64,000 bases of DNA from Actinophytocola sp. (GCA_009377475.1 WHTY01000008.1:1-64000); one strand, 5' to 3'; numbered from the stretch's first letter, positions 50,865 through 60,361 are shown. Notes: generated by a model from the sequence alone, not told the origin. A program made the numbers and translations.

Positions 50865-51476
50865 ATGACGGCGATTAGAACAACGCAGAGCAGCGATCAG
50901 GACACTGCTGAGGATTCCGCTGCCGCCGATAGCGCGCCGCCAGAGCAACGCAGCCGGTTGCGCGTGGAACCCACCGCTGGCCTGCAATGGTCGCAGGCAT
51001 TGGAACTGCCCCACGCCGCGACGGAGGGCACCCGGCCCGCCGAGATCCGCAAGGCCTACATCCACCGCGCGCCGGAACCCCACGTGCTCGCGCTGTACCG
51101 CGAGGCGTGCGGCACCGACGCTCCCCGGCCGGACGTGCCAGCCCCGTGGTGGCTGCGTGCGCTCGCTCGGGAGGACATCGAATCCCGCACGGCGGCGTTC
51201 CGCGTCGAGGACCGGATCGCGCAGTTGCTGCTGCCCCGGCCCGGCTGGGAGTTCGTGCCGTGGGCGGCGGACGGCGAGTCCGGGTACTGGGAGTTCATGC
51301 CGTCCGAGCGTGGGCCGTCCGGGTACACCGTGCCGACCACGGTGCTCAACACCGACCGGCACAACGGCTGGATCGACGTCCTGCCCGCGCACTCCGGTGC
51401 GACGCCGGAGCCGATCGCGATCGCCGGACTGGCGGGGCTACGGTCCCGGCTGGGTGAGATCGAGGCCATTCGCTGA
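50865..51476 (+). CDS. Unknown protein of 203 aa
   Basis: Not recognised. Soluble, no signal peptide. Features: an acidic/Ser-rich N-terminus (~1-30), a Trp-rich middle (LQWSQALELPHA, PAPWWLRALARED, RPGWEFVPWAAD) and a C-terminal half with GYWEFMPSERGPSGYTVPTTVL. The ATG at 50865 has GGAGGTGACC directly before it, so it is translated efficiently. It is probably transcribed alone from a promoter near the GTGAGA palindrome. Confidence 0.75.
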   Translation: MTAIRTTQSSDQDTAEDSAAADSAPPEQRSRLRVEPTAGLQWSQALELPHAATEGTRPAEIRKAYIHRAPEPHVLALYREACGTDAPRPDVPAPWWLRALAREDIESRTAAFRVEDRIAQLLLPRPGWEFVPWAADGESGYWEFMPSERGPSGYTVPTTVLNTDRHNGWIDVLPAHSGATPEPIAIAGLAGLRSRLGEIEAIR

Positions 51477-51523
51477 GGTAGCGCCCGCCTTGCGTGGTTC
51501 GGCCGCTGGGTAAGGTCGTGCTG

Positions 51524-52240
51524 GTGAGCGGCCAGGAACGACCTACCAACGTGGCACACCCGCGCAGCGTGGTCAGCTACGTCAAGCGCGGCGGGCGGAT
51601 GACCGTCGGGCAGCAGCGCGCGTGGCGCGAGCACTGGCCGACGCTCGGCAAGGCGGTGTCCGACCTCGACGGCACACTCGACGTCGACGCGTGGTTCGGC
51701 CGCAAGGCGCCCGTCGTGCTGGAGATCGGCTCCGGCATGGGCGAGACGACGTCGGAGCTCGCCAAGCGCGAACCCGACGTCAACTACATCGCCACCGAGG
51801 TTTACGACGCCGGGCTCGGCCAGCTCATGCTGCGCGCCGAGAAGCTGGGCATCGAGAACCTGCGGCTGCTGCACGGCGACGCCGTCGTGCTGCTCGGCGA
51901 GCACATCGCGCCGGAGTCGCTTGACGTCGTGCGGATCTTCTACCCGGACCCGTGGCCGAAGAAGCGCCACCACAAGCGCAGGTTGATCCAGCCGGAGTTC
52001 GTGCGGCTGGTGGCGTCCCGGCTGCGCGGCGGCGGGACGCTGCACGTCGCGACCGACTGGGCGCACTACGCCGAGCAGGTGCGCGAGGTGTGCGACGGCG
52101 AGTCGCTGCTGCGCAACGTCTACGCCGACGAGCCGGGCGGCTGGGCGCCGAGGCCGGCCTGGCGGCCGGTCACCAAGTTCGAGTCCCGCGCCGAGCGGGA
52201 GGGCAGGGCGTCGCGCGACCTGATCTACGAGCGGCGATAG
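51524..52240 (+). CDS. trmB: tRNA (guanine-N7)-methyltransferase
   Basis: 238 aa. SAM-binding motif VLEIGSGMGETTSELAK, then IATEVYDAGLGQL and the TrmB signature FYPDPWPKKRHHKRRLIQ. It methylates G46 of tRNAs to m7G. Chosen start is GTG 51524, which is preceded by TAAGGT and 7 nt (leaderless spacing) and lacks a ribosome site; other in-frame starts exist upstream. Followed after 22 nt by the amidohydrolase gene. Confidence 0.94.
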   Translation: MSGQERPTNVAHPRSVVSYVKRGGRMTVGQQRAWREHWPTLGKAVSDLDGTLDVDAWFGRKAPVVLEIGSGMGETTSELAKREPDVNYIATEVYDAGLGQLMLRAEKLGIENLRLLHGDAVVLLGEHIAPESLDVVRIFYPDPWPKKRHHKRRLIQPEFVRLVASRLRGGGTLHVATDWAHYAEQVREVCDGESLLRNVYADEPGGWAPRPAWRPVTKFESRAEREGRASRDLIYERR

Positions 52241-52262
52241 CGATTTCTGGCAGGATCAGACC

Positions 52263-53579
52263 ATGCCGTTTCGTTTGCATGCTCCCGCGTTGTTGCCCTG
52301 TGACCGTGACGACGACTGCCCCGTGGTGCGCGACGCCGCGGTGGACGTCGATGCGGCGGGACGGATCAGCTACGCGGGGCCGCGCGCGAACGCGCCCGCG
52401 CTGAACGGCGTGACGGTCACCGAACTGAACGGCATTCTGCTACCGGGCCTGATCAACGCCCACGCGCACAGTCCGATGACCGTGCTGCGTGGCATGGGCG
52501 GCGACCTGCCGCTGCTGCGCTGGCTGCGCGAGGTGATCTGGCCCGCCGAGGCGCGCATGGGACCGGACGAGATCCGCGCGGGCATGGTGCTCGGCTCGGT
52601 CGAGATGCTGCGCCACGGCGTCACAACCAGCGCGGAGATGTACTTCCAGGGCGACCGGGTCGCCGACGCCGTGCTGGCCACCGGTGCGCGGGCGGTCATC
52701 GGCTGCCCGATCATCGACCTGCCCGGCATGGACTGGCGCACCATGATCGCCGAGGTGGACCGCTGGATCGACGCCGAAGGCCTGCGGTTCGGACCGGCCG
52801 ACCGAATCGAGATCGGCTATGGCCCGCACTCGGCGTACATGCTGCCGGAGGAGGCGCTGCGACACGTCGCGGATTCGGCGGCCGAACGCGGCGCGCTGGT
52901 GCAGGTGCACGTCGCCGAGGCGCGCGACGAGGACGTCCACCAGCGCGAGGGACACGGCTCGGTGCCGAAGCTGCTTGACGCCGTCGGGATGCTCGACGGG
53001 AGGGTGCTCGCCGCGCACTGCGTGCACATGTCCGACGAGGACATCGCGCTGTTCGCGCGGCGCGGCGTCGGGATCGCGCACTGCCCCGGCTCCAACGCCA
53101 AGCTGGCGTCCGGCATCGCGCGCCTGACCGACCTGCGCGCGGCTGGCATCGACGTCGGCCTCGGCACCGACGGCCCCGCCAGCAACGACGACCTCGACCT
53201 CTGGCACGAGGTGCAGCTCGCCGCGATGCTGGCGCGGCTGTCCACGCACGACTCGACGGCGCTGTCCGCAGAGGAGGCGCTGCTGATGGCGACCCGCTGC
53301 GGCGCGGCGGCGCTCGACAGGGACGACATCGGCGTGCTGGAACCGGGCCGGTGGGCCGACCTGGTGCACGTCGACCTGGACGACCCGACGTTCGCGGGCG
53401 GCATCGACGTCCCCGACGAGCAGTTGCTGGCGAACCTCGTGTGGGGCGCCGGCTCGCGGCGGGTGCGCGACGTCTGGGTGGCGGGCGAGCAGGTGGTGTC
53501 CGCCGCTGAGCCGACCAAGGTGGACCGGGCGGAGGCACAGCGGATAGTCCGTTCGGCGGGCGAAAAAGTGCGCTTCTGA
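52263..53579 (+). CDS. Amidohydrolase, cytosine deaminase/MTA-SAH deaminase type
   Basis: 438 aa TIM-barrel metallohydrolase. Metal ligands: HAH in LINAHAHSPM, His in VQVHVAEARDED, His in LAAHCVHMSDED and Asp in GLGTDGPASNDD, matching the subtype III amidohydrolases (ATZ/TRZ, S-adenosylhomocysteine and cytosine deaminases). It probably deaminates a purine or pyrimidine derivative; an MTA/SAH deaminase is a reasonable guess given the methyltransferase upstream, but unproven. The start ATG is 22 nt after trmB. Confidence 0.88.
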   Translation: MPFRLHAPALLPCDRDDDCPVVRDAAVDVDAAGRISYAGPRANAPALNGVTVTELNGILLPGLINAHAHSPMTVLRGMGGDLPLLRWLREVIWPAEARMGPDEIRAGMVLGSVEMLRHGVTTSAEMYFQGDRVADAVLATGARAVIGCPIIDLPGMDWRTMIAEVDRWIDAEGLRFGPADRIEIGYGPHSAYMLPEEALRHVADSAAERGALVQVHVAEARDEDVHQREGHGSVPKLLDAVGMLDGRVLAAHCVHMSDEDIALFARRGVGIAHCPGSNAKLASGIARLTDLRAAGIDVGLGTDGPASNDDLDLWHEVQLAAMLARLSTHDSTALSAEEALLMATRCGAAALDRDDIGVLEPGRWADLVHVDLDDPTFAGGIDVPDEQLLANLVWGAGSRRVRDVWVAGEQVVSAAEPTKVDRAEAQRIVRSAGEKVRF

Positions 53580-53656
53580 GCTGCGACGATCACGCGGAGT
53601 AAAAAATCTGCGCGAAGGGGTGGCGCTAACACCCATTAGTGGTACGTTACCTGCCC

Positions 53657-54442
53657 GTGACCTACTACCGTGCGCGTCGACCCCGGGTGCGAGCTGCCCT
53701 TCTTGGCATCGTCCTGGGCGGCGTGGCGGCTGGTGGCTACACGGTCGTGACCAGCCCGACGGACTTCGGCGCGGCGCTCACGTCGCTGTCGGCGGAGATC
53801 GCGAGCGCCGACGTCCCTGGCAACGGCGGCGCGAGCGCGCTCGGCGCTGGCGCGTCCCCCGACCCCGCGCCCATGACGACGTCCGAGACCCAGGAGCGCC
53901 CGCAGCGCCCCGCCTCGACGTCGTCGAAGCCGAAGCGCACCTCGAAGCCAAAGCCCACCACGACGACGCCCCGGACGACGTCGTCCGCGCCGCCCACGAC
54001 GCGGACTACCCAGCGCACCCGGCAGCTCACCGTCACCCCCGAGGTGACGACGTCCGAGAGCCCGGAGCCCCGGCCCACGTTGACCGACCGCGTGGTCGCG
54101 TTGGTCAACGACGTCCGTGCGGACCACGGGTGCGGGGCGGTAACGGTGGACGAGCGCATCGAGCAGGCGGCGAGCAAGCACAGCACCGACATGGCGCAGC
54201 GGGACTACTTCTCGCACGACACCCCGGAAGGCGTCGGGTTCGCCGAGCGGATCGAGAACGAGGGGTACGCCCGCCCTGGCGCGGAGAACATCGCCAAGGG
54301 CTACCGCGCCGCGGAAGACGTCATGGACGGCTGGATGAACTCCGACGGCCACCGCGCCAACATCCTCAACTGCGACCTGAACACCATCGGTGTCGGCCTC
54401 GACACCAACGGCTGGCTCTGGACCCAGGACTTCGGCTACTGA
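53657..54442 (+). CDS. Secreted CAP-domain (SCP/PR1-like) protein
   Basis: 261 aa. Hydrophobic N-terminal anchor or signal (ALLGIVLGGVAAGGYTVVTS), a long Thr/Ser/Pro-rich spacer (~65-130), then a CAP domain (LVNDVRADHGCGAV, HSTDMAQRDYFSHD, GAENIAKGYRAAEDVMDGWM, HRANILNCDL). CAP domains in bacteria are extracytoplasmic, with disputed protease or lipid-binding roles. GTG 53657 follows TACGTT and 8 nt; GTG 53639 would add six residues. Neither has a ribosome site. Confidence 0.88.
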   Translation: MTYYRARRPRVRAALLGIVLGGVAAGGYTVVTSPTDFGAALTSLSAEIASADVPGNGGASALGAGASPDPAPMTTSETQERPQRPASTSSKPKRTSKPKPTTTTPRTTSSAPPTTRTTQRTRQLTVTPEVTTSESPEPRPTLTDRVVALVNDVRADHGCGAVTVDERIEQAASKHSTDMAQRDYFSHDTPEGVGFAERIENEGYARPGAENIAKGYRAAEDVMDGWMNSDGHRANILNCDLNTIGVGLDTNGWLWTQDFGY

Positions 54443-54485
54443 GGGGCAGTGGGGGCCGCCACCCGCCCGGCCCCGCGCCGCCGGC

Positions 54486-55154
54486 TCAGCGGGGCCGGAT
54501 GCTCACCTCGGTCACGTGCGCGTCGTCGCCTGCCGTCACCGCGCCGAGCACCGCCTGCGCGACCGACTCCGGCCGCAGGAAGTCCGACCCCCGGTACTCG
54601 CGGCCCTCGCCAGCGACGATGCGTTCCTGCATGGGCGTGTCCGTGCGGCCAGGGTGCACCGACGTCACCCGCAGCGACGGCTCCTCGGCGCGCAGCGCGT
54701 CGCCGAACGCTCGCAGCGCGAACTTGCTCGCCGCGTACGGCGCCCACCCGGGCCGCGCGTTGTAGCCCGCGCCGGAGTTGATCAGCACGACGTGGCCGGA
54801 CGTCGCGCGCAGGGCGGGCAGCAGCAGCCGGGTCAGCTCGACGACCGCGAGCACGTTGACGTCGAAGTTCCGCTGCCAGTCCGCGCGATCAGGGTCCTCG
54901 ATCCGGCCGAGCGGCGCGACGCCAGCGGAGTGGACCAGGACGTCGAGCGCATCAAGACCCGCGACGGCCGACGCGACCGCGTCCGGGTCGGTCAGCTCGG
55001 CGACGAGCGGCTGCGCGTCGGGCAGCTCATCAGCCAACACGCGAAGGACGTTGGCGTCCCTGCCGCCGAGCAGCAGCCGGTGGGTGGGGGCCAGGGCGCG
55101 CGCGACGGCGGCGCCAATACCGCGAGAGGCTCCGGTGACCAGTGCGAGTGGCAT
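54486..55154 (-). CDS. Short-chain dehydrogenase/reductase
   Basis: 222 aa. Classical SDR: cofactor motif ALVTGASRGIGAAVARAL, NAG-equivalent VLVHSAGVAP, catalytic Ser in VLINSGAGYN and Tyr-Lys in YAASKFALR. Arg in LLLGGRDAN suggests preference for NADPH. The substrate is unknown. ATG 55154 starts just before the cofactor motif; the longer frame to 55262 overlaps the divergent small ORF. Confidence 0.88.
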   Translation of the reverse strand: MPLALVTGASRGIGAAVARALAPTHRLLLGGRDANVLRVLADELPDAQPLVAELTDPDAVASAVAGLDALDVLVHSAGVAPLGRIEDPDRADWQRNFDVNVLAVVELTRLLLPALRATSGHVVLINSGAGYNARPGWAPYAASKFALRAFGDALRAEEPSLRVTSVHPGRTDTPMQERIVAGEGREYRGSDFLRPESVAQAVLGAVTAGDDAHVTEVSIRPR

Positions 55155-55215
55155 GGCTCCCAGTGTGATGCCTCCTCCCGGTGGCGGCGTCGTGGGTGGG
55201 TTAGAGTGACCAGCC

Positions 55216-55314
55216 GTGGAGATTCTGTTTACGACCTTGCTTGTCCTGGCCATCGTGGCCACGACCTGGTTCGCGGGCTACGTCGTCTACCGGCTTTACG
55301 CAGACCAGGGCTGA
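55216..55314 (+). CDS. 32-aa single-span membrane protein upstream of nitrobindin-like gene
   Basis: GTG at 55216, stop at 55312-55314. The product starts MEILFTTLLVLAIVATTWFA and ends with a short YVVYRLYADQG tail, i.e. one membrane helix. Its stop overlaps the next start (TGATG), and TAGAGT lies 8 nt before the GTG, so it would be the first cistron of a leaderless, coupled operon. Too short for most gene callers. No known function. Confidence 0.65.
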   Translation: MEILFTTLLVLAIVATTWFAGYVVYRLYADQG

Positions 55315-55940
55315 TGACGGACAGCGGCAACGAAGCGGTCGAGGCCGCCGTGCAGCGCGCCGAGCACACCAGGGACCGCAACATCCGGCCGTCGCCCGAC
55401 CTGCCTGAGCTGCCGATCCCTGGCGACACCGCCAACCTGCGCGACGGTGCCGAGTTGAACGACGCCTGCCTCGCGCTGCTGCCGCTCGTCGGCGTCTGGC
55501 GCGGCGAGGGCCAGGTCGACTACCCCACGATCGACGGCCCGCGCCGCTACGCGCAGCAGCTCACCATCGCGCACGACGGCAGGCCGTTCCTGTTCCACGA
55601 GGCCAAGTCCTGGCTGCTCGACGACGACGGCAACGTCGTCCGGCAGGCCGCGCGCGAGGTCGGCTGGTGGCGGCCGCAGCAGGACGACACCATCGAGCTG
55701 TTGCTCGCCCACAACACCGGCGTGCTCGAAGTCTTCTACGGCAAGCCCCGAACGCAGTCGTCCTGGGAGCTGTCCACCGACGCCGTCGTGCGCTCCACCA
55801 GCGCCAAGGACGTCACCGGCGCGAAGCGGCTGTACGGCATCATCGCCGACGGCGACCTCGGCTACGTCGAGGAGCGCGCCATGGTCGGCCAGCCGTTGCA
55901 GCCACACACCTCGGCGCAGCTCAAGCGCATAGCGGGATGA
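55314..55940 (+). CDS. Nitrobindin-like heme-binding beta-barrel protein (FABP/DUF1794)
   Basis: 208 aa. The family signature GVWRGEGQVDYPTI (G-x-W-x-G-x-G) opens the barrel after a ~60-residue N-terminal extension. Later strands include VGWWRPQQDDTIELLLAHNTG and VEERAMVGQPLQPHTSAQLKR, the last containing a His near the position of the heme ligand in nitrobindins. Nitrobindins bind ferric heme and isomerise peroxynitrite to nitrate. Translation starts inside the stop of the 32-aa ORF. Confidence 0.85.
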   Translation: MTDSGNEAVEAAVQRAEHTRDRNIRPSPDLPELPIPGDTANLRDGAELNDACLALLPLVGVWRGEGQVDYPTIDGPRRYAQQLTIAHDGRPFLFHEAKSWLLDDDGNVVRQAAREVGWWRPQQDDTIELLLAHNTGVLEVFYGKPRTQSSWELSTDAVVRSTSAKDVTGAKRLYGIIADGDLGYVEERAMVGQPLQPHTSAQLKRIAG

Positions 55941-56006
55941 CTGCGGGCTGATCACGCCCTCAGGGGTGCATACTCACAGAGAGCACCTCTGCCGGGATGG
56001 TCCGCG

Positions 56007-57602
56007 ATGTCCGAAAAGCTCGACCAGGCGCGCGCGGCGTACGCGCGCCGCGACTGGCCGTTGGCGCGCGAGCTGTTCGCGGCGGCGGGTCCCGACGGCG
56101 CGGACGACCTCAGCAAGTTCGGCGACGCGGCGTGGTGGCTCGGCAGGATCGACGAGACGCTGGCCGTCACCGAGCGCGCCTACCACGCCCACCTCGCAGA
56201 TGGCCGCACCCGACCGGCCGCGATGGGCGCGATGGAGCTGGCGTTCCTGCGGTTCATGCGCGCCGAGGAAGCGCTCGGCGGGGCTTGGCTCGCCGCGGCG
56301 CGGCGGCTGCTCACCGACGACACCGACTGCGTCGAGCACGCCTACCTGCGCTTCTTCCTCGACGTCGACATGGCCGACGAGACCCCAGCACAGGTCGCTG
56401 CCACCGCCCGCGACATCCGCACCACGGCACGCCAGTACGACGACGTCTGCCTCGCGGCGATGGCGACCGTGGCGGAGGCCCGCGCGCTGATCACGGTCGG
56501 CGACGTCGCGGCAGGGCTGGCGCTGCTGGACGAGGCCATGGCGGTCGTGCTCACCGACGAGCTGCCGCCCGGCTGGACCGGCAACATCTACTGCAACGTC
56601 ATCGGCATCTGCCACGAGCTAGTCGACCTGCGGCGGATGCGGTCCTGGACGGAGTCGCTGGAAGAGTGGTGCGGCGCGATGCCAGCCGCCGTCGTGTTCT
56701 CCGGCATCTGCCGGGTGCACCGGGCGCAGCTGATGCAGACGCGCGGCGACTGGACCCGTTCGGAGTCCGAGGCGCGGCGGGTCTGCGACGACCTGGCCGA
56801 CCTGACCGTGCCGACGACGGCGGACGCGCACTACGTCGTCGGCGACTCGCTGCGGCTGCGCGGGGAGTTCGACGACGCCGATCGCGCGTACGTGCGCGCC
56901 CACGCGCTCGGCCGCGACCCGCAGCCGGGGATGTCGCTGCTGCGGCTGGCGCAGGGCCGCGCCGACGTCGCCGCCCGGTCCATCCGCGCCGCCCTCGCGG
57001 CCACCGGCGCTCCGCTCGCCCGCGCCCCGCTGTGTTTCGCCGCCGTGGAGATCGACCTCGCCGCTGGCGAACCCGGCGCCGCACGCAAGGCCGCCGACGA
57101 GCTGGACGACCTCGCGCGCCGCTACCCGAGCCCCGGGCTGCGGGCGATGGCCCTGCACGCGCGGGGCGCGGTGCTGCTCGCCGAGGGACATCCGGCCGAC
57201 GCGCTGCTGGTGCTGCGCCAGGCGTGCACGAGCTGGCTGCGCCTGGACGCGCCGTACGAGTGCGCGCGGGTCCGCCTGCTGCTCGCGGACGCCTACGCCG
57301 CGCTGGACGACGTCGATGCGAGCGCGCGGGAACGCGACGCCGCCGAGGCCACCATGGCCCGCCTCGGCGCGCCACCACCCACGGCGCCCGACCTCCCCGA
57401 CGGGCTGTCCGCGCGGGAGGTCGAGGTGCTGGCGCTGGTCGCGCACGGCAAGACCAACCGCGAGGTCGCCGCCGAACTGGTGCTCAGCGAGAAGACCGTG
57501 GCGCGGCACCTGTCCAACATCTTCACCAAGCTCGGGCTGCCGTCCCGCACGGCCGTTGCCGCCTACGCCTTCGAGCGCGGCCTCGCGCGCCGGAGTGGGT
57601 AA
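56007..57602 (+). CDS. LuxR-family regulator with helical (TPR-like) sensor region
   Basis: 531 aa. The C-terminal LuxR helix-turn-helix is at about 465-520 ([40 protein letters not shown]). Residues 1-450 are helical repeats of TPR/MalT type ([30 protein letters not shown]). No ATPase P-loop is seen, so it is a shortened LAL-type protein. It may control the methyltransferase gene 97 nt downstream. Confidence 0.87.
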   Translation: MSEKLDQARAAYARRDWPLARELFAAAGPDGADDLSKFGDAAWWLGRIDETLAVTERAYHAHLADGRTRPAAMGAMELAFLRFMRAEEALGGAWLAAARRLLTDDTDCVEHAYLRFFLDVDMADETPAQVAATARDIRTTARQYDDVCLAAMATVAEARALITVGDVAAGLALLDEAMAVVLTDELPPGWTGNIYCNVIGICHELVDLRRMRSWTESLEEWCGAMPAAVVFSGICRVHRAQLMQTRGDWTRSESEARRVCDDLADLTVPTTADAHYVVGDSLRLRGEFDDADRAYVRAHALGRDPQPGMSLLRLAQGRADVAARSIRAALAATGAPLARAPLCFAAVEIDLAAGEPGAARKAADELDDLARRYPSPGLRAMALHARGAVLLAEGHPADALLVLRQACTSWLRLDAPYECARVRLLLADAYAALDDVDASARERDAAEATMARLGAPPPTAPDLPDGLSAREVEVLALVAHGKTNREVAAELVLSEKTVARHLSNIFTKLGLPSRTAVAAYAFERGLARRSG

Positions 57603-57699
57603 TCCGCCCCATCGCCCGCTGTGCGGTTGCACGCTTTGTCCGATGTCGCGCCGCTGCCCTCCTCCTAGCGTCAAGCGCAGGACAAAGGAGGGCAGCACC

Positions 57700-58815
57700 A
57701 TGACCACCACCGAAGACCTGCTTGCAGGGTCGAGCAGAACAACCGAAGCCGTGACCACCATTGACGAAGCCGCCGCCGAGGCGTTCGCGGAGCGCCTGTT
57801 CGGCGAGTACACCAGCGGCATGGTGACGCTGATGATCGACATCGGGCACCGCACCGGCCTGTTCGACGCCGCGGCCGCCGGGCCGGCGACGAGCGCGGAG
57901 CTGGCCGACCGCGCCGGACTGACCGAGCGCTACGTCCGGGAATGGCTCGGCGCGATCACCACGGCGGACATCACCACCTACGACCCGCTGACCCGCACCT
58001 ACACACTGCCCCCGGAGCACGCGGTCTGTCTCACGGGCGGCGGGTCGACCAACGTCGCGCCGGTGAGCCTGATCGTCGGCCACCTCGCCAACCACATCGA
58101 CGAGGTCGTGACGGCGTTCCGCGAGGGCGGCGGCGTGCCGTACGAGAAGTTCCGGCCCGGCTTCACCGACGTCATGGACAGCATGAGCCGGGGCGTGTTC
58201 GACGGCCAGCTCGTCGACGGCATCCTGCCGCTCGCCGGTGACCTGCCGGACCGGCTGCGCTCTGGCATCCGCGCCGCCGACATCGGCTGCGGCACAGGGC
58301 ACGCGCTCACCGTGCTCGCCACGGCGTTCCCGGCGTCGACGTTCGTCGGCTACGACATTGCGACCGACGCCATCGAGCGGGCACGCGCTGAGGCGGCCGA
58401 CGCCGGGCTGACGAACGTGACCTTCGAGGTCTGCGACGTCGCGAAGCTTCCGGCCGACGCGCGCTTCGACGCGGTGTTCGCGTTCGACGCCATCCACGAC
58501 CAGGCCGACCCGGAGGGCGTGCTGCGCGCCGTGCACGACGCGCTGTCGCCGGGCGGGATCTTCGCCATGCTCGACATCAAGGCGTCGAGCCACCTGGAGA
58601 ACAACGTCGGGAACCCGGTGGCGCCGTTGCTCTACGGCGTCAGCACGCTGCACTGCATGACCGTCTCGCTGGCGCTCGGCGGCGCGGGGCTCGGCACGGT
58701 GTGGGGTGAGGAGCTGGCGCGGCAACTGCTCACCGATGCGGGGTTCGAGGTCGTCTCGGTCAGCGACGTGCCGGACGACCCGGTCGACGTCCTCTACCAC
58801 TGCCGACGGCCGTAA
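57700..58815 (+). CDS. SAM-dependent methyltransferase with N-terminal winged-helix domain
   Basis: 371 aa. Residues ~25-110 form a winged-helix dimerisation domain (MIDIGHRTGLFDAAAAG, SAELADRAGLTERYVREWLG). The class I methyltransferase fold follows, with motif I ADIGCGTGHALTVLA, then VGYDIATDAIERA and FDAVFAFDAIHDQADP. This layout resembles M. tuberculosis Rv2258c and small-molecule O-methyltransferases. ATG 57700 has AAAGGAGGG just upstream. The neighbouring LuxR gene suggests inducible expression. Confidence 0.88.
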   Translation: MTTTEDLLAGSSRTTEAVTTIDEAAAEAFAERLFGEYTSGMVTLMIDIGHRTGLFDAAAAGPATSAELADRAGLTERYVREWLGAITTADITTYDPLTRTYTLPPEHAVCLTGGGSTNVAPVSLIVGHLANHIDEVVTAFREGGGVPYEKFRPGFTDVMDSMSRGVFDGQLVDGILPLAGDLPDRLRSGIRAADIGCGTGHALTVLATAFPASTFVGYDIATDAIERARAEAADAGLTNVTFEVCDVAKLPADARFDAVFAFDAIHDQADPEGVLRAVHDALSPGGIFAMLDIKASSHLENNVGNPVAPLLYGVSTLHCMTVSLALGGAGLGTVWGEELARQLLTDAGFEVVSVSDVPDDPVDVLYHCRRP

Positions 58816-58824
58816 CCATCACGC

Positions 58825-59466
58825 TCACGCCGCTGGCGTCGCCACCAGCAGGTGCTGCGCCCGCTGGCCCGTCCCTGACCTGCGGTGTTCCACCAGGTCG
58901 ATGTGCGCGGCCCGCAGCGCCGCGATGACGTCGTCGGTCGGGCGCACCGTGAAGCCGTGCCGGGTCACCGGCATCGAGGCCATGGCGTCCGGGTCGGCCA
59001 TCCCGATCACGAACCGCCCGCCCTGCACGAGCACCCCGGCGACCTCGGCGAACGCCCGCTGCAGGTCGTCAACGAAGTAGATGGTGTTCACCGTGATCGC
59101 GCCGTCAACCGAGGCGTCGTCAACGGGCAGCTGCGACATCGACGTCTGGTGCAGCGCCAGCCGCCCCGCGTCGATCTCCCGCGCGTACCTGCGCCGCGCC
59201 CGCGCCAGCATCGCCTCGCTGACGTCGACGCCGTGCACCGCCCCGGACGGCCCCACCCGCTCAAGGAGCGCCCCGAGCCCCGTGCCGCCGCCGAACCCGA
59301 TGTCCATCGCGACCGACCCCGGCGTCAGCTCCAGCGCGTCGATCGCGTTGGCGATGAGCTGCGCGTTGCGGTGGTTCAGCAGCATGCCGGTGAGCGCGCC
59401 ACGACGTCCCGTCGGATGGCCGAGCTGCTTGGCGAGGCCGCGCTCGAACGACTCACGGAGTCCCAT
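58825..59466 (-). CDS. Class I SAM-dependent methyltransferase
   Basis: 213 aa. Motif I AMDIGFGGGTGLGALLERVG, then HGVDVSEAMLARARRRY and DGAITVNTIYFVDD; a UbiE/Methyltransf_11-type enzyme on an unknown small molecule. Start ATG 59466 lies 2 nt after the aminotransferase stop, so the two are coupled. The frame continues upstream only antisense to other genes. Confidence 0.87.
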   Translation of the reverse strand: MGLRESFERGLAKQLGHPTGRRGALTGMLLNHRNAQLIANAIDALELTPGSVAMDIGFGGGTGLGALLERVGPSGAVHGVDVSEAMLARARRRYAREIDAGRLALHQTSMSQLPVDDASVDGAITVNTIYFVDDLQRAFAEVAGVLVQGGRFVIGMADPDAMASMPVTRHGFTVRPTDDVIAALRAAHIDLVEHRRSGTGQRAQHLLVATPAA

Positions 59467-59468
59467 GA

Positions 59469-60314
59469 TCAGCGACGGTACTCGGCCTCGTACGCCGCGA
59501 CGAGTCGTGCGTGCAGCTCGCGCGAGTCGGGCAGCCGCTCGCCGTCCAGGCTGTGCACCCGCGTGATCTCGCGGATGGACGACGTCAGGAACACCCCGTC
59601 CGCCGCGCGCAGATCCTCCACTCGCAGCGGCTCGACCTTCGCGTGCCACCCGGCGCGCTGCGCGGCCCGGAACAGCGCTGCCTGCGATGTCCCAGGCAGG
59701 ATGCCGATGGTCGGCGGCGGCGTGTAGAGCGTGTCGTCCCGCGCGATCACCACTGTCGACGTCGGCCCTTCCAGCACGGTGCCGTTCGTGGCGAGGAAGA
59801 TCGCGTCGTCCGCGCCGCGCCGGTTCGCCTCCCGGATCGCGGCCATGTTCACCGCGTACGACAACGACTTCGCGCCGAGCAGCAGCCACGGCGCGCGCTC
59901 GGCAAGCCCCTCGTCGATGCCCCGGTCAAGCGTCACCGCCGCGATACCGGCCTCACGCGCGCGGACGATCTTCGCGTCCACGTCCATGCCCAGCGCGAAC
60001 GGCAGCGGCTCGCCCTCGGGGTCCGAGCCACGGGTGCAGACCAGCTTGAGCACCATCTCCCGGTCGCGTGGCCAGCGGGCCAGCACCTCGTCCACGGTGC
60101 GCTGCCACTGGTTGACGTCCTGCCTGGGAAGGTCGAGCATCGCGGCAGAACGGCGCAGCCGGTCGAGGTGGGGTCGCAGCTCGCGGGGGTGGCCGTCCCG
60201 TACCAAGATTGTTTCGAACACACCGTCGCCGCGCTGCAGACCAAGGTCGTCCACCCGGACCTGGGGTGAATCAGGATCCTCGACGGATCCATCGAGGAAT
60301 ACCAGAACGCGCAT
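59469..60314 (-). CDS. pabC: Class IV aminotransferase, aminodeoxychorismate lyase-like
   Basis: 281 aa PLP enzyme. Catalytic Lys in LLLGAKSLSYAVNM (K149), the conserved Glu of TNGTVLEGPTST (E182) and the phosphate-binding GILPGTSQ. It could be aminodeoxychorismate lyase (p-aminobenzoate for folate) or a D-/branched-chain aminotransferase; the divergent folate-binding YgfZ gene favours the folate role. ATG 60314 has TACCCT 7 nt upstream on its strand and no ribosome site: leaderless. Confidence 0.82.
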   Translation of the reverse strand: MRVLVFLDGSVEDPDSPQVRVDDLGLQRGDGVFETILVRDGHPRELRPHLDRLRRSAAMLDLPRQDVNQWQRTVDEVLARWPRDREMVLKLVCTRGSDPEGEPLPFALGMDVDAKIVRAREAGIAAVTLDRGIDEGLAERAPWLLLGAKSLSYAVNMAAIREANRRGADDAIFLATNGTVLEGPTSTVVIARDDTLYTPPPTIGILPGTSQAALFRAAQRAGWHAKVEPLRVEDLRAADGVFLTSSIREITRVHSLDGERLPDSRELHARLVAAYEAEYRR

Positions 60315-60361
60315 AATAGTCAGGGTAGCTAGAACCGGGGAACCAATAGCGAGGAGCTAAC

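Noticed and set aside
59467-59889. 354-aa version of the methyltransferase at 58825
   Set aside because: The N-terminal extension is out of frame with and overlaps the aminotransferase gene; ATG 59466 directly follows that gene's stop.
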